A stretch of DNA of 64,000 nt from NCBI RefSeq assembly GCF_020511115.1, contig NZ_JAJAVH010000011.1:186001-250000 (forward strand), in the 5' to 3' direction. The notes below the pieces were generated by a model, which was not told where the DNA came from, ran no database searches, and was given only the letters and a program-made list of their open reading frames with translations. This document shows, one piece after another, positions 28,301-36,396 of the stretch; positions within the stretch are counted from its first letter, which is position 1; each line of letters opens with the position of its first letter. The position numbers and the translations under genes were made by a program. This DNA comes from Luteimonas panaciterrae. Lineage in GTDB: Bacteria > Pseudomonadota > Gammaproteobacteria > Xanthomonadales > Xanthomonadaceae.

Positions 28301-28866
28301 TCCACGCGATAGGGCGTTTCCGCGCCCATCGGATAGACGTCGAGCAGCGCGCCGCGCACGGCGAAATCGCCGGGATCGAACACCTGCGGCACGTTGCGGT
28401 AGCCGGCCGCTTCCAGGCGGCGTTTCTCGACATCGAGATCGAGTTTCTGTCCCACCTTCACGTCGAAGGCGCTGCCGACCACGTACGACAGCGGTGGCAG
28501 GCGCTGCATGAGCGTCTGCACAGGCACCACGACAATGCCGCGTCTGAGCGTCGGCAGGCGATACAGCGTGGCCAGGCGCTGCGACACGATGTCCGGATGC
28601 GGACTGAACTGGTCGTAGGGGAGGGTTTCCCAGTCCGGGAAAGGCAGGACGGGGAGCGTGTCGTCGTGGCCGATCAGCGTGTGCAGATCGGATTCGAGCT
28701 GATGCGCGCTCTGGTTGTCGCGCGCGACCACCAGCAGGGGGCCGTTATGCGCGGCGGCGGTGCGGGCGATGCTCCAGGCGAGCGCGCTGGCGCTGGCTGG
28801 CGCACGCCACCAGGCGCGCGGCCGGCCCGGTGAGGGCAGCAGGTCGGAAAGGGGGGCGGATGTCAT
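25351..28866 (-). CDS. mfd: Transcription-repair coupling factor Mfd
   Basis: An ATP-dependent translocase of about 1171 residues that removes stalled RNA polymerase at DNA lesions and recruits UvrA. Domains in order: UvrB-like N-terminal part, RNA polymerase interaction domain (VHEDHGVGRYRGLITLE and following), helicase motifs VVCGDVGFGKTE (Walker A), VIVDEEQRFGV (DEEQ) and LTLTATPIPRTL, LRGRVGRS (motif VI) and the C-terminal TRCF domain. The start ATG at 28866 (MTSAPLSD) is preferred; the frame is open to 28923. Confidence 0.96.
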   Translation of the reverse strand: MTSAPLSDLLPSPGRPRAWWRAPASASALAWSIARTAAAHNGPLLVVARDNQSAHQLESDLHTLIGHDDTLPVLPFPDWETLPYDQFSPHPDIVSQRLATLYRLPTLRRGIVVVPVQTLMQRLPPLSYVVGSAFDVKVGQKLDLDVEKRRLEAAGYRNVPQVFDPGDFAVRGALLDVYPMGAETPYRVELFDDSIDTIRAFDPESQRSLDKVDAVQLLPGREVPMDDDSLERAMDTLRERFDIDTRRSALFQDLKSGHAPAGIEYYLPLFFAPSGKDKQSTATLFDYFDAAAMPLLCDGVSEAADHFWKQTGDRYEQRRHDIERPLLPPNELYLSPDALRERLNLSERVEVCNAQHPRHAQAMPLGDQPAPDLPVAAKDVAPAAALKSFLATYPGRTLIATDSAGRREALLEVLQAAGLQPEVLLDFQSFIRGGSATKKAAKFSIAVAPLDNGFALDADSIDGGPIAILTERQLFPERASQPRRRKRAGREPEAIIRDLGELSEGAPIVHEDHGVGRYRGLITLEAGGQPGEYLEIEYAKGDRLYVPVAQLHLISRYSGASPETAPLHSLGGEQWTKARRRAAEKVRDVAAELLEIQAKRQARAGLALDVDRSLYEPFAATFPFEETPDQHSAIEAVIRDLSSSQPMDRVVCGDVGFGKTEVAVRAAFVAATASKQVAVLVPTTLLAEQHYRTMRDRFADWPIRVEVLSRFKSTKEIKAELDKLAEGKIDVIVGTHRLLQPDVRFKDLGLVIVDEEQRFGVRQKEALKALRANVHLLTLTATPIPRTLNMAMAGLRDLAIIATPPAHRLAVQTFVVPWDDAQLREAFQRELARGGQVYFLHNDVESIQRMQRQLQELVPDARIGVAHGQMPERELERVMLDFHKQRTNVLLCSTIIESGIDIPNANTIIINRADKFGLAQLHQLRGRVGRSHHRAYAYLVIPDQRSITADARKRLDAISAMDELGAGFTLATHDLEIRGAGELLGEDQSGQMAEVGFSLYTELLERAVRSIKQGKLPDIDMPEERGADVVMNVPALIPDDYLPDVHTRLTLYKRISSARTADELRELQVEMIDRFGLLPDAAKHLFATAELKLQATELGIRKLDLGPGGGRVQFVEKPNVDPMAIIRMIQGQPKLYQMDGPDKLRIKLELPDAATRFNAARGLLTTLRPAA

Positions 28867-29080
28867 GGAGTCCGATAGTTTAGCGGTACCGCACATCGGA
28901 GGCTGCAATGGCGTGCTATACAAACCGCGCCGGTTGCCATGCGGCCTCCATGCGGAGTGCGGATCGGATCGCGGCTTGCTGGATCATGGCTTGCCCGATC
29001 GCCGCACGCCCGATTGCAGCATGCGGGGCGTATGGACAACCGTTGCGTCGTCAATCAAACCAATCAAAGGAATCGAGCAC

Positions 29081-29350
29081 ATGAAGAGTATGAGGAAGGG
29101 CATGCGCAACGTGACCAAGCTGGCGCTGGCAAGTGGCGTCTTTGCACTGGGAACGCTGTTCTCGGCTATGGCGATCCCGCCTGTGCCGGCCAATGGCTGG
29201 ATCACCTACACCTACTACAACGGTGAAGGCGAAGTGGTGGGCGAGCGTTCGGAAGTGGCCGGCTACTGCAACGGCATGCAACCCTTCGAATGGGGCGAGA
29301 GGACGCGGATCATGACGTGGCGTACGGGCAGCTGCGGTCCGATCGAGTAA
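29081..29350 (+). CDS. Small secreted Cys-containing protein, DUF6289-like
   Basis: An 89-residue protein with a signal peptide (basic start, hydrophobic core LALASGVFALGTLFSAMA) and a mature part of about 58 residues. The mature part has WITYTYYNGEGEVVGERS and two Cys (GYCNGMQ, TGSCGPIE) that could pair. This TYYN..G..VG..YCNG pattern fits the DUF6289 group of small exported proteins of unknown role. ATG at 29081 with AAAGGA. The upstream 214 bases to mfd hold no other gene. Confidence 0.7.
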   Translation: MKSMRKGMRNVTKLALASGVFALGTLFSAMAIPPVPANGWITYTYYNGEGEVVGERSEVAGYCNGMQPFEWGERTRIMTWRTGSCGPIE

Positions 29351-29437
29351 ATTCCAATCGAACAGATGGACGCCCCTTCGGGCGTTCCATGCAATCGGGC
29401 GCCGGCGGATGGGAATCCATGTGCCGGCGCCGCCATT

Positions 29438-29974
29438 TCACTCCAGATCCAGCACCACGTGGATCAGGCCCGGGGTGTCGGCGACTTCGCGGCGAAAGCC
29501 CAGTGATTGCACCAGCGAGAGCATCGGCAGGTTGCTCTCCAGCACGTCGCCGTAGAGATGCTTCAGCTTCTTGCCGCGCGCCCAGCGCACGAGGCGGCGC
29601 ATCAGATGGCGGCCCAGGCCCATGCCGGCGATGTAACGGCTCACCAGGATCGCGAATTCGGCGTCCTGCGTGCCAGGAGCGATCGAGGCGCGGGCCACCG
29701 CGCCGATCAGCGCTTCTCCAGGCGGCAGCGGCTCGGCGGCGACCAGGGCGAATTCGGTCTTGGGATGCGGCTGGGTCAGGCGCTGCGCCATCTCAGGCGA
29801 GAGCTCCTTGAGCGCGTAGAGGAAGCGCTGGCGGATCTCGTCCGGCTGCAGCAGCCCAAAGCCGGCCTGTAACGGGCCGGCGTCATCGGCCCGAATCGGT
29901 CGGATCAGGAGGTCACGCCCGTTGGCGAGCCGGACTTCTTCATGCCAGGGCGGAAGACGGTTGCGAGCAGCCAT
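29438..29974 (-). CDS. GNAT-family acetyltransferase
   Basis: A 178-residue GNAT. The acetyl-CoA loop is in ILVSRYIAGMGLGRHLMRRLVRWARG, and the C-terminal motif in NLPMLSLVQSLGFRRE. The beginning (RDLLIRPIRADDAGPLQAGFGLLQPDEIRQRFL) resembles the GNAT domain fused to Pat/acyl-CoA synthetase-like protein acetyltransferases, so a protein-lysine acetyltransferase is possible but not shown. Confidence 0.82.
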   Translation of the reverse strand: MAARNRLPPWHEEVRLANGRDLLIRPIRADDAGPLQAGFGLLQPDEIRQRFLYALKELSPEMAQRLTQPHPKTEFALVAAEPLPPGEALIGAVARASIAPGTQDAEFAILVSRYIAGMGLGRHLMRRLVRWARGKKLKHLYGDVLESNLPMLSLVQSLGFRREVADTPGLIHVVLDLE

Positions 29975-30136
29975 TTGGCCATGCTCGCATAGGGAAAGTG
30001 AAGACGGACTCTAGACGGCATGCTGTGGGCGGCATGCTCAAGATGGCATGCCCTAGATGGCACATGGCCCATCTCATGCGGGACTAGGTTCGCGCTACGC
30101 ACGTGGGCCCTGTCCCGTTCGTTAAGCCAGTGCGCC

Positions 30137-31060
30137 CTAGGCGTGCTTGGGCTTGCGCAGACGCGTGATCGCGGCAACCACGGCCAGCACGATGATGCCC
30201 GTCACGATGCCGACGACCGCATCGAAGAGCAGGCTCACCACCGTTCCCAGTGCGCCGCCGGTATACGGCTCGATCAGATGATGGAGCGCCGCGATGCCGT
30301 GGACGAGGATGCCACCGCCGACCAGGAACATCGCGGCGGTGCCGGCGATGGACAGCGTCTTCATCAGATACGGGGCGGTGCGCAGGATCAGCGCGCCGAA
30401 GCCATGCTTGAATCGCGCCCATGCGCTCTGGCGCGCGTCGCGGCTCAGCAGCAGGCCGAGATCGTCGAGCTTGACGATGCCGGCGACCAGGCCATAGACG
30501 CCGACCGTCATGATCAGCGCGATCGCGACCAGCACCGAGATCTGGCGCGTCAAATCCTGTCCGGCGACGCTGCCGAGCGAGATGACGATGATTTCCGCGG
30601 AGAGGATGAAGTCGGTGCGGATCGCGCCTTTGATCTTGTCCTTCTCGAACGCGATGATGTCGACCTTCTCGTCCTGCACCGCATGCACCAGTTGCGCATG
30701 GTGCTGCTCGTCCTCGGCCTTGCTGTGCAGGAACTTGTGCGCGAGCTTTTCCACGCCTTCATAGCAGAGGAATCCGCCGCCGAGCATCAGTAGCGGCGTG
30801 ATCGCCCAGGGCGCGAACGCGCTGATCGCGATCGCGGCCGGAACGAGGATCGCCTTGTTGAGCAGCGAGCCTCTCGCCACCGCCCAGACCACGGGCAATT
30901 CGCGGTCGGCTTTGACGCCGGACACCTGCTGCGCGTTGAGCGCGAGATCGTCGCCGAGCACGCCGGCGGTCTTCTTCGCGGCCACCTTGGTCATCACCGA
31001 CACGTCGTCGAGCAAAGTGGCGATATCGTCGATGAGGGCGAACAGGCTGGATCCGGCCAT
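30137..31060 (-). CDS. DUF808-family membrane protein (YedI-like)
   Basis: A 307-residue protein beginning with the family start [21 protein letters not shown] and containing [12 protein letters not shown] and several hydrophobic helices. The DUF808 function is unknown. The ATG at 31060 begins this hallmark; the longer open frame to 31126 is unlikely. Confidence 0.87.
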   Translation of the reverse strand: MAGSSLFALIDDIATLLDDVSVMTKVAAKKTAGVLGDDLALNAQQVSGVKADRELPVVWAVARGSLLNKAILVPAAIAISAFAPWAITPLLMLGGGFLCYEGVEKLAHKFLHSKAEDEQHHAQLVHAVQDEKVDIIAFEKDKIKGAIRTDFILSAEIIVISLGSVAGQDLTRQISVLVAIALIMTVGVYGLVAGIVKLDDLGLLLSRDARQSAWARFKHGFGALILRTAPYLMKTLSIAGTAAMFLVGGGILVHGIAALHHLIEPYTGGALGTVVSLLFDAVVGIVTGIIVLAVVAAITRLRKPKHA

Positions 31061-31141
31061 GGGATTGATGATTGTGCGGTTGTCACATTCTGGCATACCG
31101 CGGCGATCGCCAGTGGGGCGGATCAAGCCGGAAGCGAGCGG

Positions 31142-31999
31142 CTATCCAGGGGTGCGCAAATATTCCAGCCGCCAGGAAGCGCCGTCTTCTCCCAGTGCAT
31201 CACACAGGATCGGCAGGGCGGGCGAGAGCCGCTCGTCGATCTTCCACGGCGGGTTCAAGAGCAGCATGCCACTGCCGTTCAAGCGTAGTGGCGAATCGTC
31301 CGGGCGCACCAGCAATTCGGCCAGCAATGCGGATTTGACGGGTAAGGCGGCGGCCTTGCGCAGGAACGGCAACAGGCTGCGCCGCTGCTTGATCGGGTAC
31401 CACACGGCGCAGATCGCCTGCGGCCAGCGTGTCAGGATTTCTTCCAGCGCTTGGAGGACGCGGGGATATTCGGCCTCCTGCGCCTCGTAGGGCGGATCGA
31501 TCAGCACCAGGCCGCGTGCGTAGCGCGTCGGCCCGATCCGGGGCGGCAACAGCGCCTTGATCGCGTCGTAGCCGTCGCGCGCATGCACGGCCACGCGCGC
31601 GTCGCCGGCGAACAGTGATTTCAGGGCGGCCGCTTCCCCGGGCTCGAGTTCGCAAGCGGCCAGGCGGTCCTGCGCGCGCAGGGCATCCGCCGTCAGCAGC
31701 GGCGAACCCGGATAGATGTCCCATGTTCCCGGCGAGTTGTGCGCCGCCACGGCACGCAGATAGCGCGTGATCGCTGGCGGCGTCGAACCGCCGTCGGCCA
31801 GGCGCAGGATGCCGAGATCGGATTCGCCGGTCTTGCGGCTCGCCTCGTCGGCCAGCACGTAACGGCCGCGCCCGGCATGCGTGTCGAGCACGAAGAAGGC
31901 AGCATCCTTTTCCCGCAAAGCATCCAGGATCGCCAGCAGCACGACGTGCTTGAGCACATCGGCGTGATTGCCGGCGTGGAAGGCGTGGCGATAGTTCAC
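31142..31999 (-). CDS. rlmJ: 23S rRNA (adenine-2030-N6)-methyltransferase RlmJ
   Basis: A 285-residue SAM-dependent enzyme that methylates A2030 of 23S rRNA. The N-terminus NYRHAFHAGNHADVLKHVVL is diagnostic, DTHAGRGRY binds SAM, and LIDPPYE is the N6-adenine methylase DPPY motif. The start is a GTG at 31999. The gene is divergent from creB. Confidence 0.95.
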   Translation of the reverse strand: MNYRHAFHAGNHADVLKHVVLLAILDALREKDAAFFVLDTHAGRGRYVLADEASRKTGESDLGILRLADGGSTPPAITRYLRAVAAHNSPGTWDIYPGSPLLTADALRAQDRLAACELEPGEAAALKSLFAGDARVAVHARDGYDAIKALLPPRIGPTRYARGLVLIDPPYEAQEAEYPRVLQALEEILTRWPQAICAVWYPIKQRRSLLPFLRKAAALPVKSALLAELLVRPDDSPLRLNGSGMLLLNPPWKIDERLSPALPILCDALGEDGASWRLEYLRTPG

Positions 32000-32048
32000 A
32001 GGGACGGATGCGCGGGAGACGGGAAAAGTATGGAGGTTTTACCGTTGC

Positions 32049-32101
32049 CCGTCATGCCCGCACCGGGGCGCGCTGCCGGTCTGCCGAGGCGGGAATGACG
32101 G
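32049..32101. repeat. REP-like palindrome with long loop
   Basis: CCGTCATGCCCGC (32049-32061) and GCGGGAATGACGG (32089-32101) form a 13-bp stem with one mismatch, the same family as the repeat at 7822-7849. It lies in the rlmJ-creB divergent gap and could affect either promoter. Confidence 0.6.
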
Positions 32102-32141
32102 AAAGGGGTTACGCTTTTCCCATCCCGGATCCGTCGTCCCA

Positions 32142-32846
32142 ATGCCCAACATCCTGCTCGTCGAAGACGAAAGCGCGATTGCCGACACCGTGCTGTATGC
32201 CCTGCGCGCGGAAGGATTCGCGGCGACGCACTGTCTGGCCGGACACGAGGCGCTGCAGGTCGCGCGAGAACACACCTTCGACCTGGCCATCCTGGACGTC
32301 GGTCTGCCCGACATCGGTGGATTCGCCCTGTGCCGGGAACTGCGCCGCGATCGCGACCTGCCGGTGATCTTCCTCACCGCGCGTGATGCCGAGATGGATC
32401 GCGTGCTGGGTCTCGAACTCGGCGCCGACGACTACGTCGTGAAGCCATTTTCGCCGCGCGAGCTGGTCGCGCGCGTGCGCGTGGTGCTGCGGCGGGTCAC
32501 GACGAGCGTGGGCATGACGAGCGCGGGCATGACGAGCGCGGGTGCATCGCAGCGACACGGCGATTTCGAACACGACAGCGAGGGTAAGCGCATCCGCTAC
32601 CGTGGACGAGTGCTGGATTTGACCCGATACGAATACGGCTTGCTGGCCGCGCTGCTGTCACGCCCCGGCGCGGTGCTGTCGCGCGGACAATTGATGGACC
32701 GCGTCTGGGGCGACGCTCTGGAAAGCGGTGACCGCACCGTCGACACCCACGTCAAGACGTTGCGCGCGAAACTCAAGGCGATCGCGCCGGAGGTCGATCC
32801 GATCCACACGCATCGCAGCCTGGGCTATTCGCTGGAGATCAGCTGA
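32142..32846 (+). CDS. creB: Two-component response regulator CreB
   Basis: A 234-residue OmpR-type regulator: receiver with VEDE (7-10) and phospho-acceptor Asp52 in AILDVGLP, and a winged helix ending in IHTHRSLGYSLEI. It is assigned CreB because creC and creD follow directly and the sequence is close to that family. The linker between domains contains three 5-residue repeats (TTSVG, MTSAG, MTSAG) encoded by a 15-base tandem repeat. CreB proteins activate creD and envelope or beta-lactam response genes. Confidence 0.9.
   Translation: MPNILLVEDESAIADTVLYALRAEGFAATHCLAGHEALQVAREHTFDLAILDVGLPDIGGFALCRELRRDRDLPVIFLTARDAEMDRVLGLELGADDYVVKPFSPRELVARVRVVLRRVTTSVGMTSAGMTSAGASQRHGDFEHDSEGKRIRYRGRVLDLTRYEYGLLAALLSRPGAVLSRGQLMDRVWGDALESGDRTVDTHVKTLRAKLKAIAPEVDPIHTHRSLGYSLEIS
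32499..32543 (+). repeat. 15-base tandem repeat, three units, inside creB
   Basis: Units ACGACGAGCGTGGGC, ATGACGAGCGCGGGC and ATGACGAGCGCGGGT run head to tail in frame, encoding the interdomain linker. Unit number could vary between strains without a frameshift. Confidence 0.8.
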
Positions 32847-32855
32847 GGCCGCGTC

Positions 32856-34313
32856 ATGAAGATCGGTCTGCGCATCCTGCTCGGTTACTTCCTCATCGTC
32901 GCGCTGGCGGGGATTCTGCTGGCGCGGGTGTTCGTCCAGGAAGTGAAGCCCGGCGTGCGCCAGGCGGTGGAAGACACCCTGGCCGACACCGCCAACGTTC
33001 TGGCCGAACTCGTCCGCGACGATTTCATCGGCGGCAGCATCAACGACGGACGATTCGCCGAACGCATGCATGCGCTGGCGAAGCGGCAGGTGGGTGCCAA
33101 CATCTGGGGGTTCAAGAAGGGCAAGGTGAGCTATCGCGTCTACATCACCGACGCGCGAGGCATGGTCGTGTTCGATTCGACCGGGCGCGACGTCGGCAAG
33201 GACTATTCGCGCTGGAACGATGTCTATCTCACCTTGCGCGGAAAGTACGGCGCGCGCTCCACGCGCGCCGATCCCAATGACGACAACACCAGCGTCATGC
33301 ATGTCGCCGCGCCGATCCGCGATGTCGACGGCCGCATCATTGGTGTATTGACGGTCGCCAAGCCCAATCAGGTGCTCGCGCCATTCATCGCCCGCAGCCA
33401 GCAGGTGGTGATGAGATGGGGGTTGGTGTTGTTGGGGACGGCATTGCTCGTGGGCTTGATGGCCTCCTGGTGGCTCTCACGTCAGCTCGGAGGATTGCGC
33501 CGCTACGCCAATGCGGTCACCGCGGGCGAGCGTGCGCAGCTTCCCGAACGCGGCTTCGAAGTGCCGGCAGGCGAGTTCGCGGACCTGGGGCGCGCGCTCG
33601 AGACGATGCGCACGCGCCTGGAAGGCAAGCAGTACGTCGAGCAGTACGTGCATGCATTGACGCACGAGTTGAAGAGCCCGCTCTCGGCGATCCGTGGTTC
33701 CGCGGAATTGCTGGAACCGCATCCCGGTCAGCCGCCATTGCCTGAAGCGGACCGCGCGCGATTCGTGGCCGCGATCCGCGCACAGGGAGAGCGGATGGCG
33801 CAGACGATCGACAAGCTGCTGGCGCTGGCGGCAGTCGAGCATCGCCAGCGCATCGAAGAACCGGAAACCATCGATCTGGAAGAACTGCTGATGGATGCCG
33901 CAGCACAAGTCGAACAGAAGACCACCGATGCCGGCGTCACGATCATCCTGCCCGTCACGAACGATGCCACGATACGCGGCGATCGTTTCCTGTTGCGCCA
34001 GGCGCTGGTCAACCTGCTCGACAACGCGATCGATTTCGCACCGCGCGATTCCCGGATCGAAGTCAGCGTCGACGGCAACGACGAGACATCCCGCATCACC
34101 GTGGCCGATCGCGGCCCGGGCATTCCGGACTATGCCATCGGCCGTGTCTTCGAACGTTTCTATTCCCTGCCGCGTCCCGGCGGCGGCAGTCGCAGCAGTG
34201 GGCTGGGCCTGTGTTTCGTCGCACAGGTGGCGGATCTGCATGGTGGGCACGCAGTCCTGGCCAATCGCGATGGTGGCGGGGCTTTGGCAACTCTCGAACT
34301 GCCCAGGCGGTGA
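32856..34313 (+). CDS. creC: Two-component sensor kinase CreC
   Basis: A 485-residue membrane kinase. A membrane segment at about 6-26 is followed by a periplasmic CreC-type sensor domain (about 27-185, with VYITDARGMVVFDSTGRDVGKDYSRW), a second segment at about 187-207, HAMP, HisKA with His270 in HALTHELKSPLSAIRG, and an HATPase domain ending with SSGLGLCFVAQVADLHGG. It responds to envelope, carbon or beta-lactam related signals in studied species. It follows creB after nine bases. Confidence 0.93.
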   Translation: MKIGLRILLGYFLIVALAGILLARVFVQEVKPGVRQAVEDTLADTANVLAELVRDDFIGGSINDGRFAERMHALAKRQVGANIWGFKKGKVSYRVYITDARGMVVFDSTGRDVGKDYSRWNDVYLTLRGKYGARSTRADPNDDNTSVMHVAAPIRDVDGRIIGVLTVAKPNQVLAPFIARSQQVVMRWGLVLLGTALLVGLMASWWLSRQLGGLRRYANAVTAGERAQLPERGFEVPAGEFADLGRALETMRTRLEGKQYVEQYVHALTHELKSPLSAIRGSAELLEPHPGQPPLPEADRARFVAAIRAQGERMAQTIDKLLALAAVEHRQRIEEPETIDLEELLMDAAAQVEQKTTDAGVTIILPVTNDATIRGDRFLLRQALVNLLDNAIDFAPRDSRIEVSVDGNDETSRITVADRGPGIPDYAIGRVFERFYSLPRPGGGSRSSGLGLCFVAQVADLHGGHAVLANRDGGGALATLELPRR

Positions 34314-34314
34314 C

Positions 34315-34330
34315 TTCACCCTGACTTCAC
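34315..34330 (+). promoter_or_regulatory. Exact cre tag (CreB operator) before creD
   Basis: TTCAC-CCTGAC-TTCAC matches TTCAC-N6-TTCAC, the direct repeat known to bind CreB in E. coli and BlrA in Aeromonas. It starts two bases after the creC stop and 68 bases before the creD start, where an activator site for creD would be expected. Confidence 0.8.
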
Positions 34331-34397
34331 CATGCCGCCATCGCGGCCCCGCACGCCTGCGGAATCCTGTCCTGCAACACGACAGAGGAGGATTCCC

Positions 34398-35768
34398 GTG
34401 CAACTCGTTTCCAGGATTTCGTCGATTTTCAAGATAGCCGTCGTTGTGGTGTTGACGCTGCTGATCCTGATCCCATTGAGCATGATCCGCAGCACGATCT
34501 CGGAACGTCAGACCTACCGCGAACAGGCGGTGGCGACCATCGCGCGCAGTGAAGCGGGAGCGCAAGGCGTGGCCGGTCCCGTGCTGGTGGTGCCTTACAC
34601 CGAGACCGTTGAAGTCGAGGAAACCAACAAGGCCGGCGAAGTGGTGCGCAAGGTGAAGCGTGACGGCGAGAGCGGGCAGTGGGTCTTCTTCCCGAAATCG
34701 CTGGCGCTCTCCGGACAGATGACGCCCTACACGCGCCGCCTCGGCCTGCACGAAGTGCGGATGTTTTCGCTTGCCGGCACGATGGCGGCACGGTTCGACG
34801 TCATGATCCCACGCGATGTCGATCCCAACCTGCCGCGCAAGATCGGGCGGCCTTGGCTGGCCTACGGCATCGCCGACGTGCGCGGATTGCGCGGAATGCC
34901 GAAGCTACGGGTCGATGGCAAGGAAGTCTCGCTGGAGCGGGGGCTGGGTGCGAGCGATGCCCCGGGGCTGCATACACGTTTCGGAGCGCCGGCTGCGGGA
35001 GCACAAATGGCATTTTCGACACAATTGCAGATCGAGGTCGGAGGCAGCGAAGCCTTTGCCTTCGCGCCGCTCGGCGACAGCAACAAACTCGAAATCGATT
35101 CGCGCTGGCCGCATCCACAATTCAACGGCGCTTTTCTGCCGCGGACGCGTAAGGTGGATGGCACCGGCTTCAAGGCGACATGGGAAGTGTCATCGCTGGC
35201 AAGCAATGCGCAGGCGCAGTACCTGCGTGGCAGCCGCATCGGATCCGATCAGATTTCCGCGCTTGCTACCGGTGCTCCCGGCACGTTCGATCTGATGGGT
35301 GTCTCGCTCGTGGAGCCTGTCAACGTTTATTCCCAGGCCGATCGTGCCACCAAGTACGGGCTGCTGTTCGTGATGCTGACGTTCGTTGGATTCTTCATGT
35401 TCGAGTTGATCAAGCAACTGCGCATACATCCGATCCAATACGGTTTGGTTGGGCTGGCGCTGGCGATTTTCTTTCTGCTGCTGGTCAGTCTGTCCGAACA
35501 CATCGCTTTTGGGCGGGCGTACCTGGCGGCGAGTGCGGCATGCATCGGGTTGATCGGGTTCTATCTGTGCAACGTCCTGCACAGCGTCGCGAGAGGCATC
35601 GGGTTTTCGGCGATGCTGGCGATGCTTTATGCGGCGCTCTACGGTCTGCTGGTATCCGAAGACAATGCTCTTGTGCTCGGCGCCGGCCTGCTGTTCGTGA
35701 TTCTGGCGGCGATCATGGTGATCACGCGTCGCGTCGACTGGTATCGGACCACGGCGTTGCCGCAGTGA
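34398..35768 (+). CDS. creD: Inner membrane protein CreD
   Basis: A 456-residue envelope-integrity protein: one N-terminal membrane segment, a large periplasmic domain (residues about 35-325; VVPYTETVEVEE at its start) and five to six C-terminal membrane segments. It is the main CreB-activated product in studied species and affects beta-lactam and colicin responses. The start is a GTG at 34398 with a very strong GAGGAGG site; the open frame to 34332 is rejected. Confidence 0.93.
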   Translation: MQLVSRISSIFKIAVVVVLTLLILIPLSMIRSTISERQTYREQAVATIARSEAGAQGVAGPVLVVPYTETVEVEETNKAGEVVRKVKRDGESGQWVFFPKSLALSGQMTPYTRRLGLHEVRMFSLAGTMAARFDVMIPRDVDPNLPRKIGRPWLAYGIADVRGLRGMPKLRVDGKEVSLERGLGASDAPGLHTRFGAPAAGAQMAFSTQLQIEVGGSEAFAFAPLGDSNKLEIDSRWPHPQFNGAFLPRTRKVDGTGFKATWEVSSLASNAQAQYLRGSRIGSDQISALATGAPGTFDLMGVSLVEPVNVYSQADRATKYGLLFVMLTFVGFFMFELIKQLRIHPIQYGLVGLALAIFFLLLVSLSEHIAFGRAYLAASAACIGLIGFYLCNVLHSVARGIGFSAMLAMLYAALYGLLVSEDNALVLGAGLLFVILAAIMVITRRVDWYRTTALPQ

Positions 35769-35844
35769 GAGAAGGAAGTGCCCGGTCAGGTGATCCTGGC
35801 CGGGCATTCGGCAGACACGCGGCATCGAACCACAACTGCCCGCT

Positions 35845-36396
35845 TCACCCAAACAGAGTCGCGTTCGGAATGAGCCACAACGAAAAACCAGCCAGACCGC
35901 TGCCAATCGCTGTCGCTGCCAACACGTCGCTGGGGTAGTGCAGACCAAGCACCACCCGCGACAGCGCCACGCTCGCCGCGAACGGCACCAGCACCCAGAC
36001 GAGGATCGGATAATGCGCGATCGCGACCAGTGTGAAGGCGACGGCATGCAGCGTATGCCCAGACGGGAAGCTGAACTCGTCCAGCGGCGCCACCCACGCG
36101 CGGATGCGCACATCGGACGCGAACGGACGCGGCCGGCGTGTCCAGCGCTTCAGCCCTTTGTACAACAGCAACGCGATCAGGCCGGTGCCCGCCATGTGCG
36201 CGGAAGCGAACAACCCGTCGTATCCATCGCAGAGCACGAGGATCGCCATCAGCGCGTACCAGAACGCACCGTCACCGAGCCGGCTGACGATGGCGAAGAA
36301 GCGACGCACGCCGTCGCGCGCGCCGTATCGATTTGCCCGCAGGCACCAGCCCGATTCGCGGGCGAGCATGCGGCTACGCGGCGACAGTGCCTGCAT
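35845..36396 (-). CDS. PAP2-family membrane phosphatase, partner of a glycosyltransferase
   Basis: A 183-residue membrane phosphatase with all three PAP2 motifs: LKRWTRRPRPF, FSFPSGHTLH and ALSRVVLGLHYPSDV. It probably acts on a lipid phosphate such as phosphatidate or a polyprenyl phosphate. The ATG at 36396 with GGAGG lies inside the last 23 bases of the glycosyltransferase gene, so the two are coupled. A PhoB-box-like site precedes the pair, which suggests phosphate-limited expression. Confidence 0.87.
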   Translation of the reverse strand: MQALSPRSRMLARESGWCLRANRYGARDGVRRFFAIVSRLGDGAFWYALMAILVLCDGYDGLFASAHMAGTGLIALLLYKGLKRWTRRPRPFASDVRIRAWVAPLDEFSFPSGHTLHAVAFTLVAIAHYPILVWVLVPFAASVALSRVVLGLHYPSDVLAATAIGSGLAGFSLWLIPNATLFG

